A DNA stretch of 64,000 nt from Enterocloster asparagiformis (GCA_018380885.1 JAGZSY010000001.1:124001-188000); one strand, 5' to 3'; positions 9,366 to 20,855 are shown, counted from the stretch's first letter. Notes: generated by a model not told the origin, from the sequence alone. Numbers and translations: made by a program.

Positions 9366-10385
9366 ATGAAAGAGCAGTTAGAAAAAATCAGAGAAGAAGC
9401 GTTAAAACAGATCGAAGCTTCCGAGGCGCTGGAAAAGCTGAACGAGATCCGGGTGGCGTACCTGGGCAAGAAGGGCGAGCTGACCAACCTGCTTAAGGGC
9501 ATGAAGAATGTGGCGCCCGAGGAGCGTCCCAAGGTGGGCCAGATGGTCAACGAGGTCAGGGAGCAGCTGGAGGGCAGGCTGGAGGAGGCCAAGAGCACCC
9601 TTGCCAAAAAGGCCAGGGAGGAGCAGTTAAAGCGGGAGGTCATCGACGTGACCCTGCCGGCCAAAAAGAACAAGGTGGGCCACAGCCATCCCAACACCAT
9701 CGCCTTGGAAGAGGTGGAGCGCATTTTCGTGGGCATGGGCTACGAGGTGGTGGAGGGTCCCGAGGTGGAGTACGACCGCTACAACTTTGAGAAGCTGAAT
9801 ATACCAAAAGGGCATCCGGCCAGGGACGAGCAGGATACCTTCTACATCAACGATACGATCCTGCTGAGAAGCCAGACCTCCCCGGTGCAGGTGCGCACCA
9901 TGGAGAAGGGACGGCTGCCCATCCGCATGATCGCCCCGGGGCGCGTGTTCCGCTCCGACGAGGTGGACGCCACCCACTCCCCCTCCTTCCATCAGATCGA
10001 GGGCCTGGTGATCGACAAGAACATCACCTTCGCCGACTTAAAGGGCACGCTGGCGGAGTTCGCCAGGGAGCTGTTCGGGCCGGAGACAAAGGTGAAATTC
10101 CGCCCCCATCATTTCCCCTTCACAGAGCCCAGCGCGGAGGTGGACGTGACCTGCTTCAAGTGCGGCGGCAAGGGCTGCCGGTTCTGCAAGGGTTCCGGCT
10201 GGATTGAGATTCTCGGCTGCGGTATGGTGCATCCCCACGTGCTGGAGATGTGCAATATCGATCCGGAAGAATACTCCGGTTTCGCCTTCGGCGTGGGCCT
10301 GGAGCGGATCGCCCTGCTGAAGTACGAGATTGACGACATGCGGCTGCTGTACGAGAACGATATCCGGTTCCTGAAGCAGTTCTAA
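9366..10385 (+). CDS. pheS: Phenylalanyl-tRNA synthetase alpha subunit
   Basis: Catalytic subunit of the (alpha-beta)2 enzyme that charges tRNA-Phe. It has 339 residues with an N-terminal coiled coil (about 1-85) and the class II core, including the motif 2 region [29 protein letters not shown] (split here only by description), a Cys-rich [17 protein letters not shown] insert and motif 3 in [16 protein letters not shown]. The start is ATG 9366, with AAGGAGAAGCC just upstream; the frame that opens earlier runs through the T-box leader. pheT follows after 62 bases. Confidence 0.97.
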   Translation: MKEQLEKIREEALKQIEASEALEKLNEIRVAYLGKKGELTNLLKGMKNVAPEERPKVGQMVNEVREQLEGRLEEAKSTLAKKAREEQLKREVIDVTLPAKKNKVGHSHPNTIALEEVERIFVGMGYEVVEGPEVEYDRYNFEKLNIPKGHPARDEQDTFYINDTILLRSQTSPVQVRTMEKGRLPIRMIAPGRVFRSDEVDATHSPSFHQIEGLVIDKNITFADLKGTLAEFARELFGPETKVKFRPHHFPFTEPSAEVDVTCFKCGGKGCRFCKGSGWIEILGCGMVHPHVLEMCNIDPEEYSGFAFGVGLERIALLKYEIDDMRLLYENDIRFLKQF

Positions 10386-10447
10386 ATTGCGGCCTGACGG
10401 GCGGCAGAACCTGCGCCCGAACCCATAGAGAGAAAAGGAGAAGAAAA

Positions 10448-12871
10448 ATGAACACTGCATTATCCTGGATAAAAGCATATGTTCCTGATCTGGATGTGAC
10501 GGCTCAGGAGTACACGGACGCCATGACCCTCACAGGCACCAAGGTGGAGGGCTTTGAGCGCCTTGATAAAAATCTCGAAAAGATCGTTGTCGGACAAATT
10601 CTCTCCATTGAGAAGCACCCGGATGCGGACAAGCTGATCGTCTGCCAGGTGGACATCGGAGCCGGGGAGCCGGTTCAGATCGTCACCGGCGCGCCCAATG
10701 TGAAAACCGGAGACAAGGTTCCGGTGGTGCTGGACGGCGGAAAGGTGGCCGGCGGCCATGACGGCGGCCCGCTGCCTGAGGACGGGATCAAGATCAAGAA
10801 GGGCCAGCTCAGGGGCATTGAGTCCAACGGCATGATGTGCTCCATCGAAGAGCTGGGCTCTGACCGCGACATGTACCCCCTGGCCCCGGAGAGCGGCATC
10901 TACATTCTGCCGGAGGACACCCAGGTGGGAGCGGACGCCGTGGAGGTCCTGGGACTGCGGGACGTGGTGTTTGAGTATGAGATCACCTCCAACCGCGTGG
11001 ACTGCTACAGCGTGGTGGGCATCGCCCGGGAGGCTGCCGCCACATTCGGCAAAGAATTCCATCCGCCGGTGGTGACGCCTACCGGAAATGACGAGGATAT
11101 CAACGATTACCTGAAGGTGCGCGTGGAGAATCCCGAGCTGTGTCCCCGCTACTGCGCCAGAATGGTCAAAAACATCAAGCTGGCTCCCTCGCCGGAGTGG
11201 ATGCAGCGCCGCCTGGCTGCCAGCGGCATCCGCCCCATCAACAATATCGTGGACATCACCAACTATGTGATGGAGGAGTACGGCCAGCCCATGCACGCCT
11301 TTGACTACGACACGCTGTCCGGCCATGAGATCGTGGTGAAATGCGCAAAGGACGGCGACGTGTTCCAGACCCTGGACGGCCAGGAGCGCAAGCTGGACAG
11401 CACGATCCTGATGATCAACGACGGCGAGAAGGAAGTGGGCATCGCGGGCATCATGGGCGGAGAAAACTCCAAGATCACGGACAGCGTGAGCACCATGGTA
11501 TTCGAGTCCGCCTGCTTTAACGGCACCAACATCCGCCTGTCCGCCAAGAAGGTGGGACTGCGCACGGACGCGTCCGGAAAGTACGAGAAGGGCCTGGACC
11601 CCAACACCGCGGGGGAGGCCGTAAACCGCGCCTGCCAGCTCATTGAGGAGTTGGGCGCCGGCCAGGTGGTCGGCGGAATGATTGACATTTATTCCCAGAA
11701 ACGTCAGGAGAACCGAGTGCCCTTTGACCCGGAGAAGATCAACCGCCTGTTGGGCACGGACATCGCCGAGGACGTCATGATCTCCTATTTCAAGAAGATT
11801 GATCTGGGCTACGATGCCTGCGCCAAAGAGGTGATTGTGCCCACCTGGCGCCAGGACCTGTACCGCATGGCGGACCTGGCCGAGGAGGTGGCCCGCTTCT
11901 ACGGCTACGACAAGATTCCCACCACCCTGCCCTCCGGCGAGGCGACCACGGGCAAGCTGCCCTACGAGCTGAGAATCCAGGAGGTGGCCAGGGAGACCGC
12001 CGAGTTCTGCGGCTTCTCCCAGGGTATGACCTACTCCTTTGAGAGCCCCAAGGTATTCGACAAGCTGATGATCCCGGCGGACAGCAGGCTGCGCCGGACC
12101 GTGGAGATATCCAATCCCCTGGGCGAGGATTTCAGCGTGATGCGCACCACGCCTTTAAACGGCATGCTGACCTCCCTGTCCACCAACTACAACCGCCGCA
12201 ACAAGGACGTGCGCCTGTATGAGATGGCCAATGTGTACCTGCCGGTGGCCCTGCCTCTGACCGAGCTTCCCGACGAGCGCATGCAGTTCACCCTGGGAAT
12301 GTACGGAGAGGGGGATTTCTTCACCATGAAGGGCGTGGTGGAGGAGTTCTTCGACCGCGTGGGCATGAACAAGAAGCCCCACTATGATCCCAACGGCGAC
12401 CATCCCTACCTGCATCCCGGCAGAAAAGCGGATATTGTCTACGACGGCGTGACCGTGGGCTACCTGGGCGAGCTTCACCCAGACGTGGCGGACAACTACA
12501 AGATCGGCGACCGCGCTTACGTGGCTGTGATCGATATGCCGTCCGTGATCCCCTTCACCACCTTTGACCGCAAGTACACGGGAATCGCCAAGTTCCCGGC
12601 CGTGACCAGGGACATCAGCATGGTGGTGCCCAAGAACGTGCTGGTGGGCCAGATCGAGGACGTGATTGAGCAGAGAGGCGGCAAGGTGTTGGAGAGTTAC
12701 AAGCTCTTCGACATCTACGAGGGCGCCCAGGTATTGGCCGGCCACAAATCCGTGGCTTACTCTATCACCTTCCGGGCCAAGGACCACACCCTGGAGGACA
12801 AGGAAGTGACCGCGGTGATGAACAAGATTTTAAATGGGCTCTCCGGCCTGGGTATCGAGCTGAGAGCATAA
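10448..12871 (+). CDS. pheT: Phenylalanyl-tRNA synthetase beta subunit
   Basis: Structural, editing and tRNA-binding subunit of PheRS. The 807-residue protein is full length: an N-terminal EMAP/tRNA-binding domain (about 40-150, KHPDADKLIVCQVD), B3/4 editing domain, B5 domain, catalytic-like core and a C-terminal FDX-ACB anticodon-binding domain (FPAVTRDISMVVP). It is co-transcribed with pheS under the T-box and starts after AGAAAAGGAGAAG. Confidence 0.98.
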   Translation: MNTALSWIKAYVPDLDVTAQEYTDAMTLTGTKVEGFERLDKNLEKIVVGQILSIEKHPDADKLIVCQVDIGAGEPVQIVTGAPNVKTGDKVPVVLDGGKVAGGHDGGPLPEDGIKIKKGQLRGIESNGMMCSIEELGSDRDMYPLAPESGIYILPEDTQVGADAVEVLGLRDVVFEYEITSNRVDCYSVVGIAREAAATFGKEFHPPVVTPTGNDEDINDYLKVRVENPELCPRYCARMVKNIKLAPSPEWMQRRLAASGIRPINNIVDITNYVMEEYGQPMHAFDYDTLSGHEIVVKCAKDGDVFQTLDGQERKLDSTILMINDGEKEVGIAGIMGGENSKITDSVSTMVFESACFNGTNIRLSAKKVGLRTDASGKYEKGLDPNTAGEAVNRACQLIEELGAGQVVGGMIDIYSQKRQENRVPFDPEKINRLLGTDIAEDVMISYFKKIDLGYDACAKEVIVPTWRQDLYRMADLAEEVARFYGYDKIPTTLPSGEATTGKLPYELRIQEVARETAEFCGFSQGMTYSFESPKVFDKLMIPADSRLRRTVEISNPLGEDFSVMRTTPLNGMLTSLSTNYNRRNKDVRLYEMANVYLPVALPLTELPDERMQFTLGMYGEGDFFTMKGVVEEFFDRVGMNKKPHYDPNGDHPYLHPGRKADIVYDGVTVGYLGELHPDVADNYKIGDRAYVAVIDMPSVIPFTTFDRKYTGIAKFPAVTRDISMVVPKNVLVGQIEDVIEQRGGKVLESYKLFDIYEGAQVLAGHKSVAYSITFRAKDHTLEDKEVTAVMNKILNGLSGLGIELRA

Positions 12872-12918
12872 TATAAGTCCAGCCCGGACGGCAGCGAAGC
12901 CGGGCGGGAGCGGACAGA

Positions 12919-12970
12919 ACAGACAGCGCGGCAGCGACGCGGAGGCGGAGCGGCCGCGCTGTCTGCGTTT
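12919..12970 (+). terminator. Probable terminator after pheT
   Basis: A 13-bp stem (CAGACAGCGCGGC paired with GCCGCGCTGTCTG) is followed by CGTTTT. The T-run is short, so termination may be partial. Confidence 0.6.
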
Positions 12971-13047
12971 TCCAGGAGTTCGGTTACAAAAAAATAGTAA
13001 AAGTGGCGGATTATGTAGAAAAAATAGCCCGGAATCCAACATAATTG

Positions 13048-13076
13048 TTCACTGTGGATGGTAAATGTGCTATAAT
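13048..13076 (+). promoter_or_regulatory. Sigma-A promoter of the large GGDEF/EAL gene
   Basis: TTCACT (13048-13053), 17-base spacer, TATAAT (13071-13076) with an extended TGC just before the -10. Confidence 0.65.
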
Positions 13077-13157
13077 TCGGTTAGAATGCCGCCGCGAGAA
13101 AAAGGGTCTCCCGGGGAACGACAGTGAGGGGGGAACGGCGGCAGGAGGTGAACAGGC

Positions 13158-16100
13158 ATGGAGTCAGTTGAGGAAAGCATGGAAGATATGTTGTGCCGGG
13201 AGGATATGGAGCGTTTCATGAAACGTCTGCCTGCCGGCTTTTTGCGTTGCGCAGAGGAAGGCGGAATCGAATATATCAGCAAGGGAATCCTGGAATTGTA
13301 CGGCTGTCGCGATCGGGCGCAGTTTCGGGAGCTTTGCGGGGACCACGTCGCCGGGATGGTATTTCCGGAGGACCGGGAGCGGTCCTTCGGGGAGATCGCC
13401 GAACTCCTCGGCCGGGGAAACGGAAGCGCTAAGACGGAGTTTCGGATACAGCGCCGGGACGGCGAGATCAGGTGGGTTGGCTGCAGCGGCTGCGCGGTCA
13501 CAGAAATGGACGGACGGAAGCACTTTTATGGCGTGTTGATCGACGACACGGAGGCCAAGATGGCGGGGCTGCGCTACCGGGAGCAGGCGCGCAGGGACTC
13601 CCTCACCGGCCTGCTCAACAGGGCCGCCTGCCGGGACTTGGTCAACGCCTGTCAGGACGAGCGGGTGCGGGGGGAGAATGAGATCAGCGCGCTGATGATT
13701 GTGGATGTGGACAATTTTAAGGCGCTCAACGATACCTGGGGCCATCTCTTTGGGGATACCGTGCTGACTGAGATTTCCAGAAGGCTGCAGCAGCTGTTTC
13801 GCAGAAGCGATGTGGTGGGCAGGATCGGGGGCGATGAGTTTGTGGTGTATCTCCGCGATCTGAACGACATGAGCCAGCCGCTGCAGCACGGCGGGCGGAT
13901 TGTGCAGAGTATAAACGAATTGCAGTTTCTGCTGAAAAACAAGGTGGAGGTCACATGCAGCGTGGGCATCGCCGTCTGTCCCCGTGACGGGAGAAGCTTT
14001 GAGCAGCTGCTGGAGCGGGCGGACGCGGCCCTCTACTCCGGCAAGCGCGGCGGGAAAAACAGGTGCACGCTGTTCGAGCCGTCCATGTCCGTCTGGGGGG
14101 AGGCTGAGGGCGGAGCGCGGCCTGAGGATTCCCGAATCGATTCGGAGGCAGGGCTGCGCAGGGTAAACTCCCAGATTATCCAGTATGTGTTCCGGGCCCT
14201 ATACGATTCCACCAATCTGGAGGAGGCGATCCAGCTGATCCTGCAGATCGTGGGCAGGCAGTTTGACGTCAGCAGAGTATATATATTTGAAAACCGGCCG
14301 GACGGCATACACACGGACAACACCTTCGAGTGGTGCAACGACGGCATTGAACCGGAGATCGACCATTTGCAGAGCGTGAGCTACGAGGCGGATGCGCCGG
14401 GCTACGCGGAGAATTTTGATGAGAACGGGGTGTTTTTCTGCCCGGACGTCTCCCTGCTGGGGGAAAAGCAGCGCAGCCTGATGGAGCGGCAGAACATCAA
14501 ATCCATATTGCAGTGCGCCATCTTCGACAACGGGGACCTGGCGGGCTTTATGGGATTTGACGAGTGCCGCAGGAACCGGATCTGGAGTGAGGAGCAGATC
14601 GACGCCCTGTCCTTTGTGGCCAAGATTCTGGGAACCTTCCTGATGAAGGGGAGGGCCAAGGATAAGCTGGAGGAACAGATCGGCGGCCTCAAGGAGATAC
14701 TGGACAAGCTGCCGGGATGGGTCTATGTGGTGGACGCGTCCACCTATAATCTGTATTATCTGAATCAGAAAACCAAGGAGATCGTCCCGGGCAGCCGGCT
14801 GGGAGCGTGCTGCTACCACGAGTTTATGGGGCTGAGCCAGCCCTGCCAGTCCTGTCCGGCCAGGGAATCCCTGCGCAAGGGAGGCCTTGTGTCCATGGAA
14901 ATCTACAACGGGTATCTGAATGTGTGGACCAACGCCAGCGGCATCCCGCTTATCTGGGAGGGAAAGCAGGCGGTGCTCCTGTTCCTGCAGGACATCAGCA
15001 AATACAGGCGGGCCCTGGCCTACATGCCCATGGCGGAGCAGTGCCGCCCGTCGGACGGATGGGGGCGCTGCGGGGCGCTCGGGGAGGGGGACGGGAACCA
15101 GGCCGCCCCCGCTCCGGCCGCCCAGGACGATACTGTGGCGATTTACGCGTCGGACCAGAAGGGGGAGAGCTACGGGGCGTTTGACAGCGCCAAGACGGTT
15201 ACGGCAGCGGCCCTGGATATTTTCCGGTCCCAGGAAACCTTCGCCAAGGCGGTCCAGGTCCTGCTGGGCTATCTGGGCAGCCGCTACGGGGTGAGCCGCG
15301 TTTCACTGTACATGAACAACGCCAGGGACGGCGGGAAGGACACCATCTATCAGTGGATCGACAACTGCACCGCTCAGCCCATCTCCCTGTCCGACAGCTT
15401 CCGCAAGGAGGAATTTTTCATCTGCTACGGGCTGTACGACCAGAAGGGCACGGTGGTTCTGTCCAGGGAAAATTATGAAAACTATACGGATAATCTTCGC
15501 CGGTTCCTGGAACAGAGCAACGCCATGACCGTCCTGTTTGCGGGCATCAACATCGAGGGGCGCTACTCCGGGCAGCTGGCGCTGGTGAGCTGCGGCGAGA
15601 CGCACCGGTGGGACGAGAGGGAGCGGGAGGAGGTATCGGAGGTGGCCAGCCTGGTGGCCTCGGAGGCCAGGACGCTGGCGGAGCTGGACAACGCCAACCG
15701 CAGGGCGGAATACTACCGGGATGTGGATTTCCTGACCGGACTGTTCACCTACCGCATGTTCAAGGGCTTGGCCCAGAGGGCTCTGGATGAGAGCGGCCCC
15801 AGGCGGGTGCTGGTGGCCAGCGATATCAAGGGCTTTAAGTATATTAACACCGCCATCGGATACACCCAGGGGGACAATATCCTGCGGATGTTCGCGGACA
15901 TGATGGTGCAGAGCAGCGGCCCGGAGACGATCAACGCCAGGTCCAACGACGACGTGTTCCTGACGCTGGGCGTTTATGAGGACCGGGAGGAGTTCGAGAG
16001 GAAGCTCCAAGAGAGCAACGACAGCTTCGCGCGCCTGCAAAATCAGATTTACGACGGCCTCAACATCAGGGTCCGCTCCGGGGTGTATTTCCTGGAACCG

Positions 16101-17012
16101 GACTGCCGGGAGATCGACCTGGCGGTGGACCGGGCCAACCTGGCCAGAAAGTCGGTGGACTATATTCTCAAATCCACGGTGGTGGTGTACAAGGAAGCGC
16201 CCTTTAGCAGGAAGCTCCGGGAAAATGAGATGATCAACCGGATGGAGTACGCGCTGGAACATGGGGAGTTCCAGGTGTATTACCAGCCGATGATCAACCT
16301 GACGGACGGCTCACCGGCGGGGGCGGAGGCTCTGGTCCGCTGGGCGCAGAAGGACGGCGGGATCGTGCCGCCGGACGAGTTCGTGCCTCTGTTTGAGAAA
16401 AACGGCTTTATCACCAGGCTGGACCTCCACGTGCTGCGCAGCGTGTGCGCGTGGCTTAAGGAGCGGAGGAAGCGGGGGGAGCCGCTGCTAAAGGTGTCCG
16501 TGAACCTGTCCGGTGTGGACGTGCGGGACGAGCAGATTTTAATACTGATCCAGGACAGCGTGAGGGAGTACGACATCCCGCCGAAGCTTCTGGAGTTTGA
16601 GCTGACGGAGACGGCGTTCCTCAGCGATGCGAAGAGGACCTTCGACGTGCTCAAGCATTTACAGGAAATGGGATTTACTACTGCCATCGACGATTTTGGC
16701 TCAGGCTATTCCATCATGAATATGATGACGGAGATTCCCACCGATACCATCAAAATGGACTGTGCCTTTGTGCAGAACTGCGCAAAGACAGACCGCGGCA
16801 GGGAATTTCTCGGCCAGCTGCTCCAGATGGTACGCAGGATGGGATTTACGGCTCTGTGCGAGGGTATTGAGACAGAAGAGCAGCTGGAGATGGTGCGGGG
16901 CTTGGACTGCGGTTTGGGCCAGGGCTACTATTTTTCCCGGCCCATTCCGGAGCAGGAGTTCGAGGAGTGGCTGAAAAGCAACGGTTCCATCCGAACGGAT
17001 TTTGTGATATGA
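13158..17012 (+). CDS. PAS-GGDEF-GAF-PAS-GAF-(GGDEF)-EAL cyclic-di-GMP signalling protein
   Basis: 1284-residue cytosolic sensor without membrane segments. A PAS domain (about 30-145) leads into a GGDEF domain with intact GGDEF at about residue 224, predicting diguanylate cyclase activity. A GAF domain (about 340-500) is followed by a PAS-like segment with a Cys cluster (CCYHEF...PCQSCPA), a second GAF (about 690-850), and a second GGDEF-like domain whose site has decayed to SNDDV (about 929). The C-terminal EAL domain (about 1020-1275) keeps AEALVRW, NLSGVD, ELTETAF, DDFGSGYS and CEGIETEEQ, so phosphodiesterase activity is expected. It may be bifunctional with ligand-controlled output. Start ATG 13158 has GGAGGTG upstream. 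Confidence 0.93.
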   Translation: MESVEESMEDMLCREDMERFMKRLPAGFLRCAEEGGIEYISKGILELYGCRDRAQFRELCGDHVAGMVFPEDRERSFGEIAELLGRGNGSAKTEFRIQRRDGEIRWVGCSGCAVTEMDGRKHFYGVLIDDTEAKMAGLRYREQARRDSLTGLLNRAACRDLVNACQDERVRGENEISALMIVDVDNFKALNDTWGHLFGDTVLTEISRRLQQLFRRSDVVGRIGGDEFVVYLRDLNDMSQPLQHGGRIVQSINELQFLLKNKVEVTCSVGIAVCPRDGRSFEQLLERADAALYSGKRGGKNRCTLFEPSMSVWGEAEGGARPEDSRIDSEAGLRRVNSQIIQYVFRALYDSTNLEEAIQLILQIVGRQFDVSRVYIFENRPDGIHTDNTFEWCNDGIEPEIDHLQSVSYEADAPGYAENFDENGVFFCPDVSLLGEKQRSLMERQNIKSILQCAIFDNGDLAGFMGFDECRRNRIWSEEQIDALSFVAKILGTFLMKGRAKDKLEEQIGGLKEILDKLPGWVYVVDASTYNLYYLNQKTKEIVPGSRLGACCYHEFMGLSQPCQSCPARESLRKGGLVSMEIYNGYLNVWTNASGIPLIWEGKQAVLLFLQDISKYRRALAYMPMAEQCRPSDGWGRCGALGEGDGNQAAPAPAAQDDTVAIYASDQKGESYGAFDSAKTVTAAALDIFRSQETFAKAVQVLLGYLGSRYGVSRVSLYMNNARDGGKDTIYQWIDNCTAQPISLSDSFRKEEFFICYGLYDQKGTVVLSRENYENYTDNLRRFLEQSNAMTVLFAGINIEGRYSGQLALVSCGETHRWDEREREEVSEVASLVASEARTLAELDNANRRAEYYRDVDFLTGLFTYRMFKGLAQRALDESGPRRVLVASDIKGFKYINTAIGYTQGDNILRMFADMMVQSSGPETINARSNDDVFLTLGVYEDREEFERKLQESNDSFARLQNQIYDGLNIRVRSGVYFLEPDCREIDLAVDRANLARKSVDYILKSTVVVYKEAPFSRKLRENEMINRMEYALEHGEFQVYYQPMINLTDGSPAGAEALVRWAQKDGGIVPPDEFVPLFEKNGFITRLDLHVLRSVCAWLKERRKRGEPLLKVSVNLSGVDVRDEQILILIQDSVREYDIPPKLLEFELTETAFLSDAKRTFDVLKHLQEMGFTTAIDDFGSGYSIMNMMTEIPTDTIKMDCAFVQNCAKTDRGREFLGQLLQMVRRMGFTALCEGIETEEQLEMVRGLDCGLGQGYYFSRPIPEQEFEEWLKSNGSIRTDFVI

Positions 17013-17053
17013 TATAGGTAAATCACAGAGGAGAAACAGGAGGGGTAACCGCT

Positions 17054-17986
17054 ATGAGAAAAATTTGTTATCCGGCTGTGGCCGCGGCGGGGTTACTGGC
17101 GCTTATGCTGGCGTTTCCGGCTTACGCGAAGGACGAGGAGGACCGGGAACCGGTGGGCGTGATTTCGCTGAGATTTTCTTCCACCATAGAAGCGGGGGAG
17201 GACGGCGACGTGGACGTGGAGGTTGTGTCCGGCAGCTGCAGCGTGTCCGAGGTGGATGTGGACAACCCCAAGGGCTACTGGGTCGGGGGCGACAAGCCCA
17301 AGGTGAAGGTGGAGCTGTCCGCGGACAGGGGCTGTTATTTCGACCAGAAGGGAAAGAGCGCCTTTGAGCTGGACGGGGCTAAGTATTCAAGCTCCAACCG
17401 CGACAGCGACAAGGAGATCATGAAGCTGACCGTAACCCTGGACAAGCTGGAGGACGGGGATCTGGACGTGGACGATCTGCGCTGGGATGAGGAGAACGCC
17501 ATCGCCCACTGGGAGGAGAGCCCGGAGGCTAAGGAGTACAAGGTGCGGCTGTACCGCGGCGACAACAGCGTGGGTTCGGTGATCACCACCAAGGAGACCA
17601 GCTGGGAGTTTGCCGACAAGCTGGACCGGCCGGGCAACTACACCTTCAAGGTGCGCATCATCGACCGCGGCGGCAACGGCGGCGACTGGGAGGAATCCGC
17701 CCAGTTCTCCGTGACAAGCGCGGAGGTGGAGCGCTTTGTGGGCGGCTGGCGGCAGGATGAGCGCGGCTGGTGGTTCTGCAACGCGGATCAGACGTATCCG
17801 GCAAATTGCTGGAAAAATCTGGGACAGTTTTGGTATTTCTTCGGCGAGGACGGGTATATGAAAACCGGCTGGATTCAGTGGGAAGGGAAAATGTACTACT
17901 GCGACGCAGCCACCGGCTCCATGCTGACCAACACGGTGACGCCGGACGGGTTCCATGTGGGCGCGGACGGGGCGAGAGTGGAATAA
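17054..17986 (+). CDS. Secreted protein with C-terminal choline/glucan-binding-type repeats
   Basis: 310-residue exported protein. Residues 1-25 form a signal peptide ending AYA. Two beta-rich domains follow: one of unknown type (about 35-135), then a fibronectin-III-like segment (about 140-225). The last 75 residues contain aromatic repeats (GWRQDERGWWFCN, GQFWYFFGEDGYMKTGWIQW, GKMYYCDAATGSML) of the cell-wall-binding/choline-binding repeat type. A surface-attached role is inferred; no catalytic domain is visible. It starts 41 bases after the c-di-GMP gene and may share its transcript. Confidence 0.8.
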   Translation: MRKICYPAVAAAGLLALMLAFPAYAKDEEDREPVGVISLRFSSTIEAGEDGDVDVEVVSGSCSVSEVDVDNPKGYWVGGDKPKVKVELSADRGCYFDQKGKSAFELDGAKYSSSNRDSDKEIMKLTVTLDKLEDGDLDVDDLRWDEENAIAHWEESPEAKEYKVRLYRGDNSVGSVITTKETSWEFADKLDRPGNYTFKVRIIDRGGNGGDWEESAQFSVTSAEVERFVGGWRQDERGWWFCNADQTYPANCWKNLGQFWYFFGEDGYMKTGWIQWEGKMYYCDAATGSMLTNTVTPDGFHVGADGARVE

Positions 17987-18025
17987 TTTTCTTTAAAAAT
18001 GGCTATCCTTATATCAATGGAATGA

Positions 18026-19315
<1,290 letters not shown>

Positions 19316-19326
19316 AAATTTTTTAC

Positions 19327-19356
19327 AAAAGCTCCCGGCCCTCCGGGGGCTTTTTC
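19327..19356 (+). terminator. Terminator after eno
   Basis: AAGCTCCCGG paired with CCGGGGGCTT around CCCT, followed by TTTTT. Confidence 0.88.
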
Positions 19357-19369
19357 GGCTTCGCGAACC

Positions 19370-19397
19370 TTGACAAACGGTTAATCCATAGTATGAT
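19370..19397 (+). promoter_or_regulatory. Sigma-A promoter of manA
   Basis: TTGACA (19370-19375), 16-base spacer, TATGAT (19392-19397), about 75 bases before the manA start. Confidence 0.7.
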
Positions 19398-19470
19398 AAA
19401 AGAGATGAAAAACTTGCCGCCATGAAAGGTGAAATGAGATTCAAGGGGAACGTGATAAGGAGAAATGCAC

Positions 19471-20415
19471 ATGAGCGAATTATTATTTATGGAACCGGTA
19501 TTTAAGGAAGCCATCTGGGGCGGAAGCCGCCTGAGAGAGGTGTACGGCTACGATATTCCCAGCGACCACACGGGGGAGTGCTGGGCCATCAGCGCCCACA
19601 AGAGCGGGGACGGGCGCGTGGCCTCAGGCCTTTACAAGGGCCAGACCCTAAGCTCCCTGTGGGAGAGCCACCGGGAGCTGTTCGGCGCGGAGGGCAAGGA
19701 GGGCGTGTTCCCTCTGCTGGTCAAGATCATTGACGCCAAAAACGACCTGAGCATCCAGGTGCACCCGGACGACGCCTATGCGGGCCTCCACGAGAACGGC
19801 TCCCTGGGCAAGATGGAGTGCTGGTATATTCTGGACTGCGACCAGGACGCCACCATTGTGGTTGGCCACAACGCCAAGGATCACGACGAGATGGTCCGCA
19901 TGATCGAGGAGAAGCGCTGGGGAGAGTTTATCCGCGAGATACCCATCAAAAAAGGAGATTTTTTCCAGATCAATCCCGGCTGCGTTCACGCTATCAAGGG
20001 CGGAACCCTGATTCTGGAGACCCAGCAGAGCAGCGACATCACCTACCGGGTGTACGACTATGACCGCCTCAGCGACGGCAAGCCCCGTCCCCTGCACGTA
20101 AAGCAGAGCATGGACGTGATCCGCGCCCCCTTTGCGGCGGACGAGGGAGAGGGGCCCAAGGTTACGGTGGACGACGGCCATGTGGTCAGGACCCATTTGG
20201 TGACCTGCCCGCGCTACACTGTGGTGAAGCTGGATGTGGCCGACGCCTGGGAGGAGACCTTCCCGGCCGGGTTTGCCAATGTCAGCGTGCTGGAGGGCAG
20301 CGGAACCGTGAACGGGACGAGTATCCGCAAGGGCCAGCACTTTATCGTGCCCGCGGGCTACGGCGCCTGCCGATTTGAGGGGCAACTGTCCCTGATCTGC
20401 TCCTGGCCGGAATAG
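19471..20415 (+). CDS. manA: Mannose-6-phosphate isomerase, class I
   Basis: Zinc-dependent cupin isomerase that interconverts mannose-6-P and fructose-6-P. The 314-residue protein carries EAIWGGSRLREVYG, the metal-binding LSIQVHPDDAYA, a further ligand Glu in GKMECWYIL and the His in NPGCVHAIKGG. ATG 19471 is chosen because AAGGAG (19457-19462) is 8 bases upstream; ATG 19465 would be too close. Confidence 0.95.
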   Translation: MSELLFMEPVFKEAIWGGSRLREVYGYDIPSDHTGECWAISAHKSGDGRVASGLYKGQTLSSLWESHRELFGAEGKEGVFPLLVKIIDAKNDLSIQVHPDDAYAGLHENGSLGKMECWYILDCDQDATIVVGHNAKDHDEMVRMIEEKRWGEFIREIPIKKGDFFQINPGCVHAIKGGTLILETQQSSDITYRVYDYDRLSDGKPRPLHVKQSMDVIRAPFAADEGEGPKVTVDDGHVVRTHLVTCPRYTVVKLDVADAWEETFPAGFANVSVLEGSGTVNGTSIRKGQHFIVPAGYGACRFEGQLSLICSWPE

Positions 20416-20464
20416 GGGTAAATGGGCAGAGCTGTAAATTGCGGTAATTCGGCGGGAAAACTAG

Positions 20465-20493
20465 TTGTAATCCCGGACAAAGTATGGTATATT
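20465..20493 (+). promoter_or_regulatory. Sigma-A promoter of secG
   Basis: TTGTAA (20465-20470), 17-base spacer, TATATT (20488-20493). Confidence 0.6.
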
Positions 20494-20535
20494 ATTTATG
20501 TTTGTGACCATAGAAAATGAAAGAGGTGTATCAAA

Positions 20536-20787
20536 GTGGCGGTTGCGGAGATAATTTTATCAGTTATATATGTAATTCTCGGTGTTGCAATATCTGCAGT
20601 GATTCTGATGCAGGAGGGCAAATCCCAGGGCCTTGGCGCGCTGGGCGGTATTGCCGACAGCTATTGGGGCAAGAACAAGGGACGTTCCATGGAGGGCGCT
20701 CTGGAGAAGTTCACCAAGTACGGCGCCATCGTGTTCATGCTGATTACCATTGCTATGAACATGATTTTGAAGTCCCAGGGAGCATAA
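20536..20787 (+). CDS. secG: Preprotein translocase subunit SecG
   Basis: Small auxiliary subunit of the SecYEG channel. The 83-residue product has two membrane helices (about 3-25 and 60-78) flanking the conserved cytosolic segment MQEGKSQGLGALGG. The start is GTG 20536 after AAAGAGG. secG upstream of rnr and smpB is a common Firmicutes order. Confidence 0.95.
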   Translation: MAVAEIILSVIYVILGVAISAVILMQEGKSQGLGALGGIADSYWGKNKGRSMEGALEKFTKYGAIVFMLITIAMNMILKSQGA

Positions 20788-20812
20788 ATCAGAACAGAAA
20801 CGAAAGCGATCA

Positions 20813-20855
20813 GACACCCTTTTGTAATTTACATAAGGGTGTTTTGTTTTTCTTT
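20813..20855 (+). terminator. Terminator between secG and rnr
   Basis: CACCCTT paired with AAGGGTG and followed by TTTTGTTTTT. It probably reduces, rather than abolishes, read-through into rnr, since no clear separate rnr promoter was seen. Confidence 0.75.
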
